In this document: positions 40,435-48,224 of the stretch, piece by piece | How the letters are laid out: each line of letters begins with the position of its first letter | Position numbering within the stretch: the first letter of the stretch is position 1 | NCBI RefSeq assembly: GCF_021173675.1 | Contig: NZ_JAIHON010000022.1 | Coordinates: 1 to 64,000, forward strand | Source: Streptomyces lincolnensis | GTDB lineage: Bacteria; Actinomycetota; Actinomycetes; Streptomycetales; Streptomycetaceae | Length of the DNA: 64,000 nt | Reading direction: 5' to 3' | Made by a program: the position numbers and the translations under genes | Notes under the pieces: model-generated | The model's input: the letters and a program-made list of their open reading frames with translations, nothing else | Told to the model about the DNA's origin: nothing | Database searches by the model: none

Positions 40435-42485
40435 TTGCCCGCCAGTCCCTGCGCCCGGTTGTTGCCGTCGAACGCGGCGCCGTTGATGTCGTTGGTGATC
40501 GTGTACTCGTCGCGGCCCGCCAGACTGCCGGGATTGGCCGCCATCCACTCCCGCGCCAGAGCCTGGAGCTGGCCCTCGCGCGCGGTGAACGTCTCGCCCT
40601 TCACCCGAGCGTTCTCCTCGTTGATACGGGCCTCCTCGTCCTGCTTCCACGCCTCCACGGCGATGCCCACACCCTTGTCCACCACGGGACCGGCCACGGG
40701 GATGTAGCTGACCGCGGCGCCGACCCCGCTCTCGATGAACTTCGCGCTCCAGGTCGGGTTGTCCTTGTCGACCTCCAGCGCCTGGTAGCGCGCCTCCTCC
40801 AGGAAGCCCATGGTGGCGCCGGCCCGCAGCAGGGTCTGGCGCGGGTCGCCGGGCTTGTCGGTGTGGATGTCGTGGACGATCTCGTGGGTCAGGCCCTGGT
40901 TGAGCATGCCGTACGCGCCCTGGTCGCGGGAGATCTGCTTGGTGACCTCCAGGAGCTGCTTGCGGTCCAGCTGGCGCGGGTCGTTCTCGTCGGTCGCGAG
41001 CGAGCTCATCGTGTGGTGCGTGGCGTCGCCGTGGTTCACCAGGATCTTGGCCATGTCGTCGCGGAACTCGGCCGGGAAGTCGTCCTTGGACTCGGCGAGG
41101 ATCCCCAGGGAGCGGTCGAGGACCCGGCGCTGGTCGTCGGTGTGCTCGACGTAGCGGGCGTTCGGGTCGTTGGGGTTCATGCCCGTGGTGGCGGCGACGA
41201 GCGCCCGGCCGGCCGCGTCCTTGCCCTCGTTGGGGCCGTCGTGCAGCGGGCTGTCGTCGAAGTACGGGCGGTCCTTGAGCACCCAGCGCGCGTTGTCCTG
41301 CGGCTGGTCGTCCTTGAAGAACTCGGTGGCCGCGTCCGGGCTGTTCGACAGGGCGTTCATGAAGCCGGACATCGGGTCGAGGCCGCGTTCCTCGCCGATG
41401 AAGTTCGTCTTGAACGTCGGCTGCATCTGCCAGTAGCGGTCCGGGATCCCCATCTCCTTCTCCATGTACACGAGCTTGTCGCCGTAGCGGTTGAGGAATC
41501 CGTTGTCGTAGTCCCCGGTCCGCATCAGGTTGCTCATGATCTGGAAGCCGTAGACGTCGCCGCCGCGCTGGGTGAAGCGCTGGTCGCCCAGCTGGACCAT
41601 CTGGTCGGTCCAGTTCCGCATGGCGGGCGAGTCGGACTGGGTGGCTCCGGCGAGGGTGAGGCCGAGGTTCTTCTGGAACTCGGCGAACTGGTCCCTGCGG
41701 TCGTGCAGGAGCCTGCTGCCGTCCGAGGGATCGGACATGTCGGCCCAGAAGTCCATGGTGCCGCGCGGGCCCATGGTCGTGGCGAACTTCTCCTGGAACA
41801 GCGGGTCGGCCCGGTGGTCCGCCATGAGGCGGTTGACCTCGTCGAACTCCTCGGGCGACATGTCGTCGCCCTTCTTCATCAGGTCCGCGACGCGCTGCGC
41901 GTCCTTCAGGGACTGCGCCGCCGAGTCCCGGTCCTTGAACGAGGAGTCGGAGAAGCCCAGCTCGGCCTGGCCGACGATCGCCTTCAGGGCCTCCGCGGCC
42001 GTCTCGTCGCTGGTGATGGCGTCGCCGAGGATCCTCGCCACCTCGTCGCGCAGCGCGGTCACGTCCTGCGGTGTGTGCTCGGGCGGCGTGTGGCCCTCGG
42101 CCGCGCGGTCCGGGTGGACGTTCATGGTGACCGTGAAGGAGCCGTTGCCGGTGTCCATGACGGTCAGGTTCTTCTTGAGGCCGTTGGCGATGGCCGTCTT
42201 GAGCCGTTCGCGATGGCCGACGAGTTCGTCGTGGGTGTCCTGGAGGATGTTCCGGATCGTCTTGGCCTGGTTGTAGGCGTCGGAGAACTCACCGGCCGTC
42301 TTGGTGATGAACCCCTTCGTCACCTGCGAGTTCACACCGGTCCAGTTCGCCTTGTCGGCGAACCCCTTGAGACCTTCGGCGGCCTCCCGCTGCAGGGCCT
42401 CCAGGTTGGTGACCAGGGTGGTCCAGTCGGCGACGGCCGTGGAGAGCTTCCCGAACTCACCGAAGCGGAGGGTGTTGAGGTTCAT
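40431..42485 (-). CDS. Large WxG-motif helical protein (ESX/T7SS-substrate-like, DUF6571-like)
   Basis: A 684-residue soluble protein. The N-terminal ~120 residues are helical with a W-x-G turn (NWTG, residues 47-50) and a QVTKGFITKTAGEFSDAYNQ helix, the pattern of WXG100/LXG-type secretion substrates. The middle and C-terminal parts are acidic and rich in Asp, Asn and Met. They include a hydrophobic patch near the end (GAAVSYIPVAGPVVDKGVGI). No known toxin catalytic motif is evident; an HEIVHD segment (near 560) faintly recalls a zincin HExxH but has HEIVH, which formally fits. I recall this family as DUF6571, abundant in Streptomyces, function unknown. The ATG overlaps the TGA of the upstream gene. 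Confidence 0.75.
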   Translation of the reverse strand: MNLNTLRFGEFGKLSTAVADWTTLVTNLEALQREAAEGLKGFADKANWTGVNSQVTKGFITKTAGEFSDAYNQAKTIRNILQDTHDELVGHRERLKTAIANGLKKNLTVMDTGNGSFTVTMNVHPDRAAEGHTPPEHTPQDVTALRDEVARILGDAITSDETAAEALKAIVGQAELGFSDSSFKDRDSAAQSLKDAQRVADLMKKGDDMSPEEFDEVNRLMADHRADPLFQEKFATTMGPRGTMDFWADMSDPSDGSRLLHDRRDQFAEFQKNLGLTLAGATQSDSPAMRNWTDQMVQLGDQRFTQRGGDVYGFQIMSNLMRTGDYDNGFLNRYGDKLVYMEKEMGIPDRYWQMQPTFKTNFIGEERGLDPMSGFMNALSNSPDAATEFFKDDQPQDNARWVLKDRPYFDDSPLHDGPNEGKDAAGRALVAATTGMNPNDPNARYVEHTDDQRRVLDRSLGILAESKDDFPAEFRDDMAKILVNHGDATHHTMSSLATDENDPRQLDRKQLLEVTKQISRDQGAYGMLNQGLTHEIVHDIHTDKPGDPRQTLLRAGATMGFLEEARYQALEVDKDNPTWSAKFIESGVGAAVSYIPVAGPVVDKGVGIAVEAWKQDEEARINEENARVKGETFTAREGQLQALAREWMAANPGSLAGRDEYTITNDINGAAFDGNNRAQGLAGK

Positions 42486-42958
42486 CGGCCCTCCGGGTTG
42501 TTCGGGTTCTCGTCGAAGCCCTGGTCGAGGGTCGAGATCGAGCTGACCTGACCGACGATGTGGTACTCGTCGCCCTGGTGCACCTTGCCCGTGAACTCCA
42601 TGTGGTTGGAGATGTGCGCGCACGCGTCGATCAGCGACCTGAGCTGCTTCTCCCACTGCTGGTCGACCCGTTCCAGCGCGCCGCCGAGCGCGAAGCCCTG
42701 GGTCTTCAGATCGGTCGCGGCGCTTCCCGTGCTCGCGTCCGCGACCTTGCCCTGGCTGTTCAACTTGTCGAACAGCGCGAACGCCCGGTCTCCGATCGCC
42801 GCCAGATCGTCCTGGCCGACGGTGAGATCACCGTGCGAGGTCTTGCTGTTGCCGCCGCTTCCGCTGCCCCCGTCGGGCGGCAACTGGTTGAGCTGCATCC
42901 TCGTGGACTGCCGCTCCGCCGCGTCCGCCTTGAGCTGCTCCCATTCGTCCCACGCCAT
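42482..42958 (-). CDS. Small helical WXG100-like partner protein
   Basis: A 158-residue protein with no signal peptide. After a polar Gly/Ser segment it is mostly amphipathic helix (DLAAIGDRAFALFDKLNSQG and ALGGALERVDQQWEKQLRSL), ending in SNHMEFTGKVHQGDEYHIVG. This is the size and helical pattern of ESX-type partner proteins, though no canonical WxG is present in the expected turn. ATGA overlap (4 bp) with the downstream 684-residue gene implies obligatory co-expression. AAGGAG lies about 10 bp before the ATG. Function unknown. Confidence 0.75.
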   Translation of the reverse strand: MAWDEWEQLKADAAERQSTRMQLNQLPPDGGSGSGGNSKTSHGDLTVGQDDLAAIGDRAFALFDKLNSQGKVADASTGSAATDLKTQGFALGGALERVDQQWEKQLRSLIDACAHISNHMEFTGKVHQGDEYHIVGQVSSISTLDQGFDENPNNPEGR

Positions 42959-43147
42959 GGCCCCCGTACTCCTTGATCATTTATCCGTGTCCGTCCGGAC
43001 TCGTACTCTCTCCCAGAGGACGCACAGGAACCATGCCCGACTTCACACTCACCGCCATCTCCACACGGATTCCCCAACTCGCACCGGTCACCGCGCCCAC
43101 GAACGCACCGTAGGACGACCCGTTCGGCCGGAAACACTGAGAAGTAC

Positions 43148-43201
43148 GAGGTTGACGGGGCTGATGAGGTTGACGGGGCTGGCGAGGTCGACGAGGTGGG
43201 C
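43148..43201. repeat. 18-bp tandem repeat x3
   Basis: Three copies of GAGGTTGACGGGGCTGAT, the third diverged, lie upstream of the WxG operon in an otherwise gene-free gap (42959-43225). The period is a multiple of three but no gene is seen. Confidence 0.7.
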
Positions 43202-43225
43202 TCGCGGAAAGGACGAGGGCCGCGG

Positions 43226-43264
43226 AAAAAGCGCGGGGCCGCGCAGCGTGCGCTGCGCGGCCCC
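43226..43264 (-). terminator. Rho-independent terminator of the first csp gene
   Basis: A perfect 14-bp stem (GGGGCCGCGCAGCG and its complement) with a 2-nt centre, followed on the minus strand by GCGCTTTTTCC. It lies just past the csp stop codon. Confidence 0.92.
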
Positions 43265-43285
43265 GGACGTACACCCTGGGAAAGA

Positions 43286-43489
43286 TCAGGCAGGGGTGAT
43301 GTTCTCCGCCTGCGGGCCCTTCTGGCCCTGGACGACGTCGAACGTCACGGCCTGGCCCTCCTGGAGCTCACGGAAGCCCGAGGCGTTGATCGCGGAGTAG
43401 TGCGCGAAGACGTCCGGACCGCCGCCGTCCTGGGCGATGAAGCCGAAGCCCTTCTCCGCGTTGAACCACTTCACAGTTCCCGTAGCCAT
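43286..43489 (-). CDS. Cold-shock protein (CspA family), copy 1
   Basis: A 67-residue single-domain OB-fold RNA chaperone. RNP1 (KGFGFI) and RNP2 (DVFAHYS) are intact, with the N-terminal GTVKWFNAEKG signature. It melts RNA secondary structure at low temperature or under stress. Of the two in-frame ATGs, that at 43489 is 8 bp from GGAAGG and gives the standard length. The 220-bp gap up to the MerR-like gene should contain its promoter and a long cold-shock leader. A second close paralogue lies about 4 kb to the right. Confidence 0.97.
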   Translation of the reverse strand: MATGTVKWFNAEKGFGFIAQDGGGPDVFAHYSAINASGFRELQEGQAVTFDVVQGQKGPQAENITPA

Positions 43490-43711
43490 AGTCATGCCTT
43501 CCAGTCGATGAACGCCTCCCCGGGATGGGGTAGACGGAGGTGATCGCCCTGGTCCCTGCGGCACAGCACAGCAAAGCGCCCACACCAAGGGCGTGGGCAA
43601 GGGGAACTCCGAACCACGACAGCTGGCACAGACGCTACCTGTCCGCACACGTCGTCACCACAGGAAAGTCCCACGACGTTTTCCGGCCATGCCGGCCGCA
43701 CGCGTGGGTGA

Positions 43712-43735
43712 GGGCCCGCCGGTACCGGCGGGCCC
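43712..43735 (-). terminator. Perfect palindrome after the MerR-like gene
   Basis: A 24-bp perfect palindrome (GGGCCCGCCGGT and its complement) starts 8 bp past the stop of the leftward MerR-like gene. There is no T-run, but I-shaped terminators of this kind are common in Streptomyces. Confidence 0.65.
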
Positions 43736-43742
43736 GCTCACC

Positions 43743-44081
43743 TCAGGGCGCGGACGACGGCTGGGCCGACGGGTCGGCCCGGCGGTATGCGGCGTTGATG
43801 CGCTGGGCCTCTTCGAGCTGGTCCTCAAGGATGATGATCCGGCACGCGGCCTCGATCGGGGTGCCCTGGTCGACCAGCTCGCGCGCGCGGGCCGCGATAC
43901 GCAGCTGGTAGCGGGAGTAGCGGCGGTGTCCGCCCTCGGAGCGCAACGGTGTGATCAGCCGTGCTTCGCCGATGGCGCGGAGGAAGCCGGGAGTGGTACC
44001 GAGCAGTTCGGCGGCCCGGCCCATCGTGTAGGCGGGGTAGTCGTCGTCGTCGAGACGGCCCAGCGACTCGTCTGCTGTCAT
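43743..44081 (-). CDS. MerR-like DNA-binding regulator beside csp
   Basis: A 112-residue protein with a MerR winged-helix domain (YTMGRAAELLGTTPGFLRAI, then EGGHRRYSRYQ). A C-terminal helix (IEAACRIIILEDQLEEAQRI) provides dimerisation. There is no effector-binding domain. It is not BldC, which is shorter and begins differently. Genes of this type commonly sit next to cspA in Streptomyces, as here, which suggests a role in cold-shock or stress control. AGAGG lies 5 bp before the ATG. Its 5' leader contains a 32-bp perfect palindrome. Confidence 0.85.
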   Translation of the reverse strand: MTADESLGRLDDDDYPAYTMGRAAELLGTTPGFLRAIGEARLITPLRSEGGHRRYSRYQLRIAARARELVDQGTPIEAACRIIILEDQLEEAQRINAAYRRADPSAQPSSAP

Positions 44082-44106
44082 CTCACCTCTCTGTGGAACG
44101 CGTCGA

Positions 44107-44138
44107 GGGGCCCTGGTGCCGTACGGCACCAGGGCCCC
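44107..44138. other. 32-bp perfect palindrome in the MerR leader
   Basis: GGGGCCCTGGTGCC, then GTAC, then its exact complement. It lies 25 bp upstream of the MerR-like start codon. A very stable RNA hairpin here would sit just before the ribosome site. It may be an attenuator, an mRNA stabiliser, or the terminator of a lost upstream gene. Confidence 0.65.
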
Positions 44139-44715
44139 GAAGGAAATACAACACCATCTGCCGGCCCTAGTACTGCACCGGCCTTCTGTTTCCGCACGGC
44201 CGCCCGATACTGCGACGAAGGTGCGGGGATCGCGGATGCGTGACCGGAGACCACCTGCCTATCGATGTCCTGCGGTACCCGGGCTCAGGCCTTGCGCCCG
44301 GGCGATCCTGATGGCGCTCGACTCCTCCGTTCTTCCCTCTGGAGCACTTGCTTGTCGAACAACTGCGGTCCTGCTCACGGCGGCCCCTGATCACCGCGGG
44401 CCACCCGGTCCGGTCGTCAGTCCCGTCGCCGTCGTACAACCACCTGGCTTCGAAACTCCACCACCGCACCGTCGTGCGTGTACTGCTGCCCGGCAGTTCG
44501 TGTCTGCCGGGCCTCTCTGATCTCGGCTACAAGAGAAACCGTAATGATCCGAGAGCCCAATGTCTACTCCAGCGAGGATAGATTTTGGTGGCCTCGGCGA
44601 TGAGGTAACCCGATCGGCCGGTCTACGAATCCGGCGGGACCGAAGACGTCCGTCCTGGCCTGTTGGTCCCACCGCCCGAGCCGCCCGGGCGGGCCGGTGC
44701 ATAGACTCCGCTGTC
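44139..44715. other. Gene-poor region, possibly decayed
   Basis: I find no convincing gene in these 577 bp. G+C drops in places (ACAAGAGAAACCGTAATGAT near 44530). Minus-strand frames give short peptides without homology I can name. An inverted repeat (GCCCGGCAG.../...CTGCCGGGC) is near 44490-44515. The segment could be a remnant of an insertion element or gene, but no terminal repeats or transposase motifs are visible. Confidence 0.4.
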
Positions 44716-45075
44716 ATGTCGAAGCATGACGAGCTGATCGTTGACATCGCCGCCCTCGTGGAGTCCGGGCAGAGCAACCAGATGTCCCTGACCGTGGTCA
44801 CCGGTGGTGCTGTCATCACCGGCCGGCTGGCTCCCGAAGCCGTGTGGCGGCAGAGGGTGTCGGAGGTCCTGAAGGACTCCGCCCACCTGGGCGAGTTCTC
44901 CGCCGTTTTCGACACCCCCGCGAAGGGCGAGGGGCCGCCCACGCATCTGCACTTCCATGTCGCCCGGATCCTGCAGGGCGCGGTGGGTATCCCGGAGACG
45001 GGCGGGATGTACCGCGTCGCGATCGAGGACGTCAGCGCCTGGACGGTGGGTGACTTCAGCTACTTCGACCACTGA
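44716..45075 (+). CDS. GvpU-like (gas-vesicle accessory) protein, orphan
   Basis: A 119-residue protein. The pattern SLTVVTGGAVITGRLAPEAVW, followed by a C-terminal THLHFHVARI...VAIEDVSAWTVGDFS, resembles the GvpU family of gas-vesicle accessory proteins as I remember it. No structural gvp gene is in the window. A TAGACT -10-like box at 44702-44707 places the transcription start at or near the ATG, so translation may be leaderless; no Shine-Dalgarno is visible. The gene is isolated between gene-poor DNA and a strong bidirectional terminator. Confidence 0.62.
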   Translation: MSKHDELIVDIAALVESGQSNQMSLTVVTGGAVITGRLAPEAVWRQRVSEVLKDSAHLGEFSAVFDTPAKGEGPPTHLHFHVARILQGAVGIPETGGMYRVAIEDVSAWTVGDFSYFDH

Positions 45076-45110
45076 ACCGCCGAACCGCCGAACCGGTGCG
45101 CAGAGAACAA

Positions 45111-45154
45111 CAGTGAAGGGCCCGACCGGCATGTACCGGTCGGGCCCTTCACTG
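45111..45154. terminator. Bidirectional terminator between convergent genes
   Basis: A 19-bp perfect stem (CAGTGAAGGGCCCGACCGG and its complement) with a 6-nt loop. A-rich and T-rich flanks in the stem give both strands a usable tail. Confidence 0.92.
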
Positions 45155-45169
45155 TGGGGTGCCCGTAGG

Positions 45170-45481
45170 TCAGACGGACGCCGGGGCGCCGCCGAGCATC
45201 GCGGAGGCCCGCAGGAACGGGCTGTCCGGGCGCGCGGGGGCGGCGTCGGAGAGGGTGCGGCAGGTGAAGCCGAGCCGGGACATGGCCCGCAGGACTTCGC
45301 CGGCACTGAAATCACGGCGGTCCTGGCGGGTGATGACCTGGCCGACCTGCTTGACGGGGTAGTGGCGCCGTCCGATGATCACGGACTCACCGGTGACCGG
45401 TTCGGGCTTGACGCCCTTCATGGACTCCAGGACGCCGCTCTTGGTCAGGTCGAACGGGAAGCGTGCGATGACACAGCGCAT
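45170..45481 (-). CDS. SCO5918-family protein
   Basis: A 103-residue basic protein, starting MRCVIARFPFDLTKSGVLES and containing PVTGESVIIGRRHYPVKQVG and QDRRDF. I recognise this as the SCO5918 family, which in S. coelicolor also neighbours a DEAD helicase and a cold-shock gene. Function is unknown. The R-R-x-Y-P-V-K-Q and 'VITRQDRRDFSAGEV' segments suggest nucleic-acid contact, which is inference. It starts 6 bp after the CBS gene's stop and is the last gene of the leftward helicase operon. Confidence 0.8.
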   Translation of the reverse strand: MRCVIARFPFDLTKSGVLESMKGVKPEPVTGESVIIGRRHYPVKQVGQVITRQDRRDFSAGEVLRAMSRLGFTCRTLSDAAPARPDSPFLRASAMLGGAPASV

Positions 45482-45487
45482 GATGCC

Positions 45488-45841
45488 TCACAGGGAGAAG
45501 GAGAGACGGGGCCGACCTCGGTGGAGGGGTTCAGCGGGCCCGATGCCGTCGGCGAGGTCGCGCAGGCGGATCCGGTCCGAGTATCCGGAGCTGTCGCGGA
45601 CGGCCGTGAGTCCGGCCCGGGTGACCAGGCCGGTGCGCAGCCCGTCCTCGTCGCAGACGACCAGATGACCCGTGCGGGCGGCGTCCATCACGGACAACGC
45701 CACCTCCACGGTCATGTCCCCCCAGACCTGCGGCCCGGCCTGAGGCCCGACCTGCGGTCCGCCCGCGTCGACGGCGTCGGCCACCGTGCGGTGCACGGGG
45801 TGGGCGCTCGCCGGGCGGGCCTGCGTCTGGACCAGCGTCAA
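45488..45841 (-). CDS. Single CBS-domain protein
   Basis: A 117-residue protein. One CBS motif is visible (MTVEVALSVMDAARTGHLVV, then GLRTGLVTRAGLTAVRD); a full Bateman module needs two, so it should dimerise or bind a partner. CBS domains sense adenosine nucleotides. The start is TTG, supported by AGGAGG exactly 6 bp upstream. It lies 45 bp downstream of the DEAD helicase gene and 6 bp upstream of the SCO5918-like gene, so all three are one operon. The link could be energy-state control of RNA remodelling; this is inference. Confidence 0.8.
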   Translation of the reverse strand: MTLVQTQARPASAHPVHRTVADAVDAGGPQVGPQAGPQVWGDMTVEVALSVMDAARTGHLVVCDEDGLRTGLVTRAGLTAVRDSSGYSDRIRLRDLADGIGPAEPLHRGRPRLSFSL

Positions 45842-45886
45842 AGAGTGCCTCCTGGGGAGTCGGTCGGCTTCCTGATCACGAGGGTG

Positions 45887-47365
45887 CTACGCGGCCGCGG
45901 CGACCGTGGACTGCCGTACGGCGCTGCGGCGGGCCACCGACGCGGGGCGGCGTCGGCCGCGTGAGGTGGCGCCGCGCTTCTTGGGGCGTTCGGCCACCGG
46001 TGCGGTGATGACGACCGGGACACCGGTCGGCGCCTGGGCGCCGGTGATGCGGTGCAGGGCCTCTTCGCCGGAGCGGACCTGGGTGGTGCGCGGGACGATG
46101 CCCGCCGCCGCCATGAGCCGGGTCATCTCGCGGCGCTGGTTCGGGGTGACCAGGGTGACGACGCTGCCGGACTCGCCGGCGCGGGCGGTGCGGCCGCCGC
46201 GGTGCAGGTAGTCCTTGTGGTCGGTCGGCGGGTCGACGTTCACGACGAGGTCGAGGTTGTCGACGTGGATGCCGCGCGCCGCGACATTGGTCGCCACCAG
46301 CACGTTGACGTGCCCGGTCTTGAACTGCGCCAGCGTGCGGGTGCGTTGCGGCTGCGACTTGCCGCCGTGCAGCGCGGCGGCCCGCACCCCGCTGTTCAGG
46401 AGATGCTCGGTGAGGCGGTCGACGGCGTGCTTGGTGTCGAGGAACATGATCACTCGACCGTCGCGGGCGGCGATCTCGGTGGTGGCCGCGTGCTTGTCGG
46501 CGCCGTGGACGTGCAGCACGTGGTGCTCCATGGTCGTGACCGCGCCCGCCGAGGGGTCGACGGAGTGGACCACCGGGTCGTGCAGGTAGCGGCGGACGAG
46601 CAGGTCGACATTACGGTCCAGGGTGGCCGAGAACAGCATCCGCTGTCCGTCGGTGCGCACCTGGTCGAGCAGTGCGGTGACCTGGGGCATGAAGCCCATG
46701 TCGGCCATCTGGTCGGCCTCGTCGAGGACGGTGATGGCGACCTGGTCCAGCCGGCAGTCACCGCGGTCGATGAGGTCCTTCAGCCGCCCGGGCGTCGCGA
46801 CGACCACCTCGGCACCGCCGCGCAGCACGCTCACCTGCCTGCCGATCGACATCCCGCCCACCACGGTGGCCAGCCGCAGCCTCACGGAACGGGCGTACGG
46901 GGTGAGCGCGTCGGTGACCTGCTGCGCCAACTCACGCGTCGGTACGAGGATCAGCCCCAGCGGCTGCCTGGACTCGGCGCGCTGCCCGGCCGTACGGGCC
47001 AGCAGCGCCAGCCCGAAGGCGAGCGTCTTGCCGGAGCCGGTGCGCCCCCGGCCGAGAACGTCACGGCCGGCCAGGGAGTTCGGCAGCGTCGCCGCCTGGA
47101 TCGGGAACGGCACGGCCACGCCGGCCGAGCCGAGCGCGGCCAGCAACTCCCCGGGCATGTCGAGATCGGCGAAGCCCTCCACCGCGGGAAGCGCGGGGGT
47201 GATCGTCTTGGGGAGGGCGAACTCCCCCTGGATCGCGGCGGGTCGGCGACCGTAACCACCGGAACGGCTCGGCGCCGACGAGCGGAATCGACCGCCGCCC
47301 CGTCCGGAATCGCCACCGCTGTTGCGGGTGCGGGCGAAGCGGTCGTTCGTGCGTGTGCGGTTCAT
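45887..47365 (-). CDS. DEAD-box RNA helicase, copy 1
   Basis: A 492-residue ATP-dependent RNA helicase. A Gly/Arg-rich N-terminal extension precedes the core. Motifs in order: Q-motif region PFPIQAATL, motif I GRTGSGKT, PTRELA, TPGR, motif II DEAD, SAT, and motif VI HRGGRTARAG. The C-terminus is basic (RPKKRGATSRGRRRPASVAR) and should bind RNA. ATG has AGGAAG 7-9 bp upstream. It heads a three-gene operon with a CBS protein and a SCO5918-like protein. A csp gene with its own terminator is directly upstream on the same strand, pointing to a cold-shock module. Confidence 0.95.
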   Translation of the reverse strand: MNRTRTNDRFARTRNSGGDSGRGGGRFRSSAPSRSGGYGRRPAAIQGEFALPKTITPALPAVEGFADLDMPGELLAALGSAGVAVPFPIQAATLPNSLAGRDVLGRGRTGSGKTLAFGLALLARTAGQRAESRQPLGLILVPTRELAQQVTDALTPYARSVRLRLATVVGGMSIGRQVSVLRGGAEVVVATPGRLKDLIDRGDCRLDQVAITVLDEADQMADMGFMPQVTALLDQVRTDGQRMLFSATLDRNVDLLVRRYLHDPVVHSVDPSAGAVTTMEHHVLHVHGADKHAATTEIAARDGRVIMFLDTKHAVDRLTEHLLNSGVRAAALHGGKSQPQRTRTLAQFKTGHVNVLVATNVAARGIHVDNLDLVVNVDPPTDHKDYLHRGGRTARAGESGSVVTLVTPNQRREMTRLMAAAGIVPRTTQVRSGEEALHRITGAQAPTGVPVVITAPVAERPKKRGATSRGRRRPASVARRSAVRQSTVAAAA

Positions 47366-47509
47366 GCGAAATCTTCCTCGATGTGGCACGCATATCAAGG
47401 AATTCCCGGCGATGAACAACAACACGGAGAATCGCAAGAATGAGGGCCGGTGAAAAGTGGAATACCGAATCCGACTGACACTGCCGCGACGGCGGAACCC
47501 CCGCGGAAA

Positions 47510-47553
47510 ATGCGTGCAGCTGGGGCCCGCACCCCGAAGGATGCGGGCCCCAG
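47510..47553 (-). terminator. Rho-independent terminator of the second csp gene
   Basis: A 12-bp stem (CTGGGGCCCGCA/TGCGGGCCCCAG) with a 10-nt loop at 47520-47553, followed on the minus strand by GCATTTTCC. It separates csp from the helicase operon. Confidence 0.9.
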
Positions 47554-47573
47554 CTACGAAATACGCGTCAGCG

Positions 47574-47777
47574 TCAGACGAGAACGATGTTCTCGGCGGT
47601 CGGGCCCTTCTGACCCTGCGCGATGTCGAAGTTCACCTTCTGGCCTTCCACCAGCTCACGGAAGCCCTGGGCGGCGATGTTCGAGTAGTGGGCGAACACA
47701 TCGGCGCCGCCACCGTCCTGCTCGATGAAGCCGAAGCCCTTTTCCGCGTTGAACCACTTCACGGTACCAGCAGCCAT
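47574..47777 (-). CDS. Cold-shock protein (CspA family), copy 2
   Basis: A 67-residue OB-fold protein, close in sequence to the other Csp in this window and differing mainly at EQDGGGADV, SNIAAQGFRELVEGQ and the C-terminus NIVLV. RNP1 (KGFGFI) and RNP2 (DVFAHYS) are intact. AAGGAG is 8 bp before the ATG. It is upstream of the DEAD helicase operon on the same strand but has its own terminator, so read-through would be needed for co-expression. The DNA upstream (47778-47960) is relatively A-rich and suits a long cold-shock leader. Confidence 0.97.
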   Translation of the reverse strand: MAAGTVKWFNAEKGFGFIEQDGGGADVFAHYSNIAAQGFRELVEGQKVNFDIAQGQKGPTAENIVLV

Positions 47778-48224
47778 GTCATTTCTCCTTCGGGGCAGTG
47801 CGTGACGGAATCCACGCTGCGCGGATCCCATGTCGCTGCGATGATCACCCCGCCCGGAAAAAGACCGGAAATACAGAAGCGTCCCCAGCGACCCGAAGGC
47901 CGACCGGAGAGCACTTGAAGTTTCGGGAACCACAACTGCAACTGAGATCGACAGTAGCACACCGCAACGGCTCGGACGCGAAAAAGAGCCCCACCCTATT
48001 TCTCACACCAAAGAATCTCCCCGCCCATTCCGCCAAAATCTAACCTCCCGAGCACAGATATTGATTCCCCCGGCACCCAGCATTCCCGAAGCAACATCGC
48101 GGCCGTCGCCCCTCCGCGACGGGGTCCCAGACGGGACCGACCTATATCGCGATGTAGCGCTAGTCTTCTTCTCACGCCGCTGCCCGCGTCGCGCGGAGCC
48201 CTTCGACAGGACCAGGACGGAAGC
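47778..48224. other. Divergent promoter region of csp and the DUF1707 gene
   Basis: No gene is seen in these 447 bp. G+C is lower than average from about 47855 to 48070 (for example CACCAAAGAATCTCC), consistent with promoters and the csp leader. A near-palindrome lies at 48143-48156 and is listed separately. Confidence 0.5.
48143..48156. promoter_or_regulatory. PadR-like palindrome upstream of the DUF1707 gene
   Basis: TATATCGCGATGTA is symmetric at 12 of 14 positions around ATCGCGAT. Similar ATATCGCGAT sites are known operators of PadR-type repressors in Streptomyces. It lies ~70 bp before the DUF1707 start. Confidence 0.5.

Noticed and set aside
43743..44081. Identification of the MerR-like gene as bldC
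   Set aside because: BldC is ~68 residues with a different N-terminus. This protein is 112 residues with a C-terminal dimerisation helix.
44139..44715. An insertion sequence or transposase remnant
   Set aside because: There are no terminal inverted repeats, target duplications or DDE motifs, so it is listed only as gene-poor DNA.
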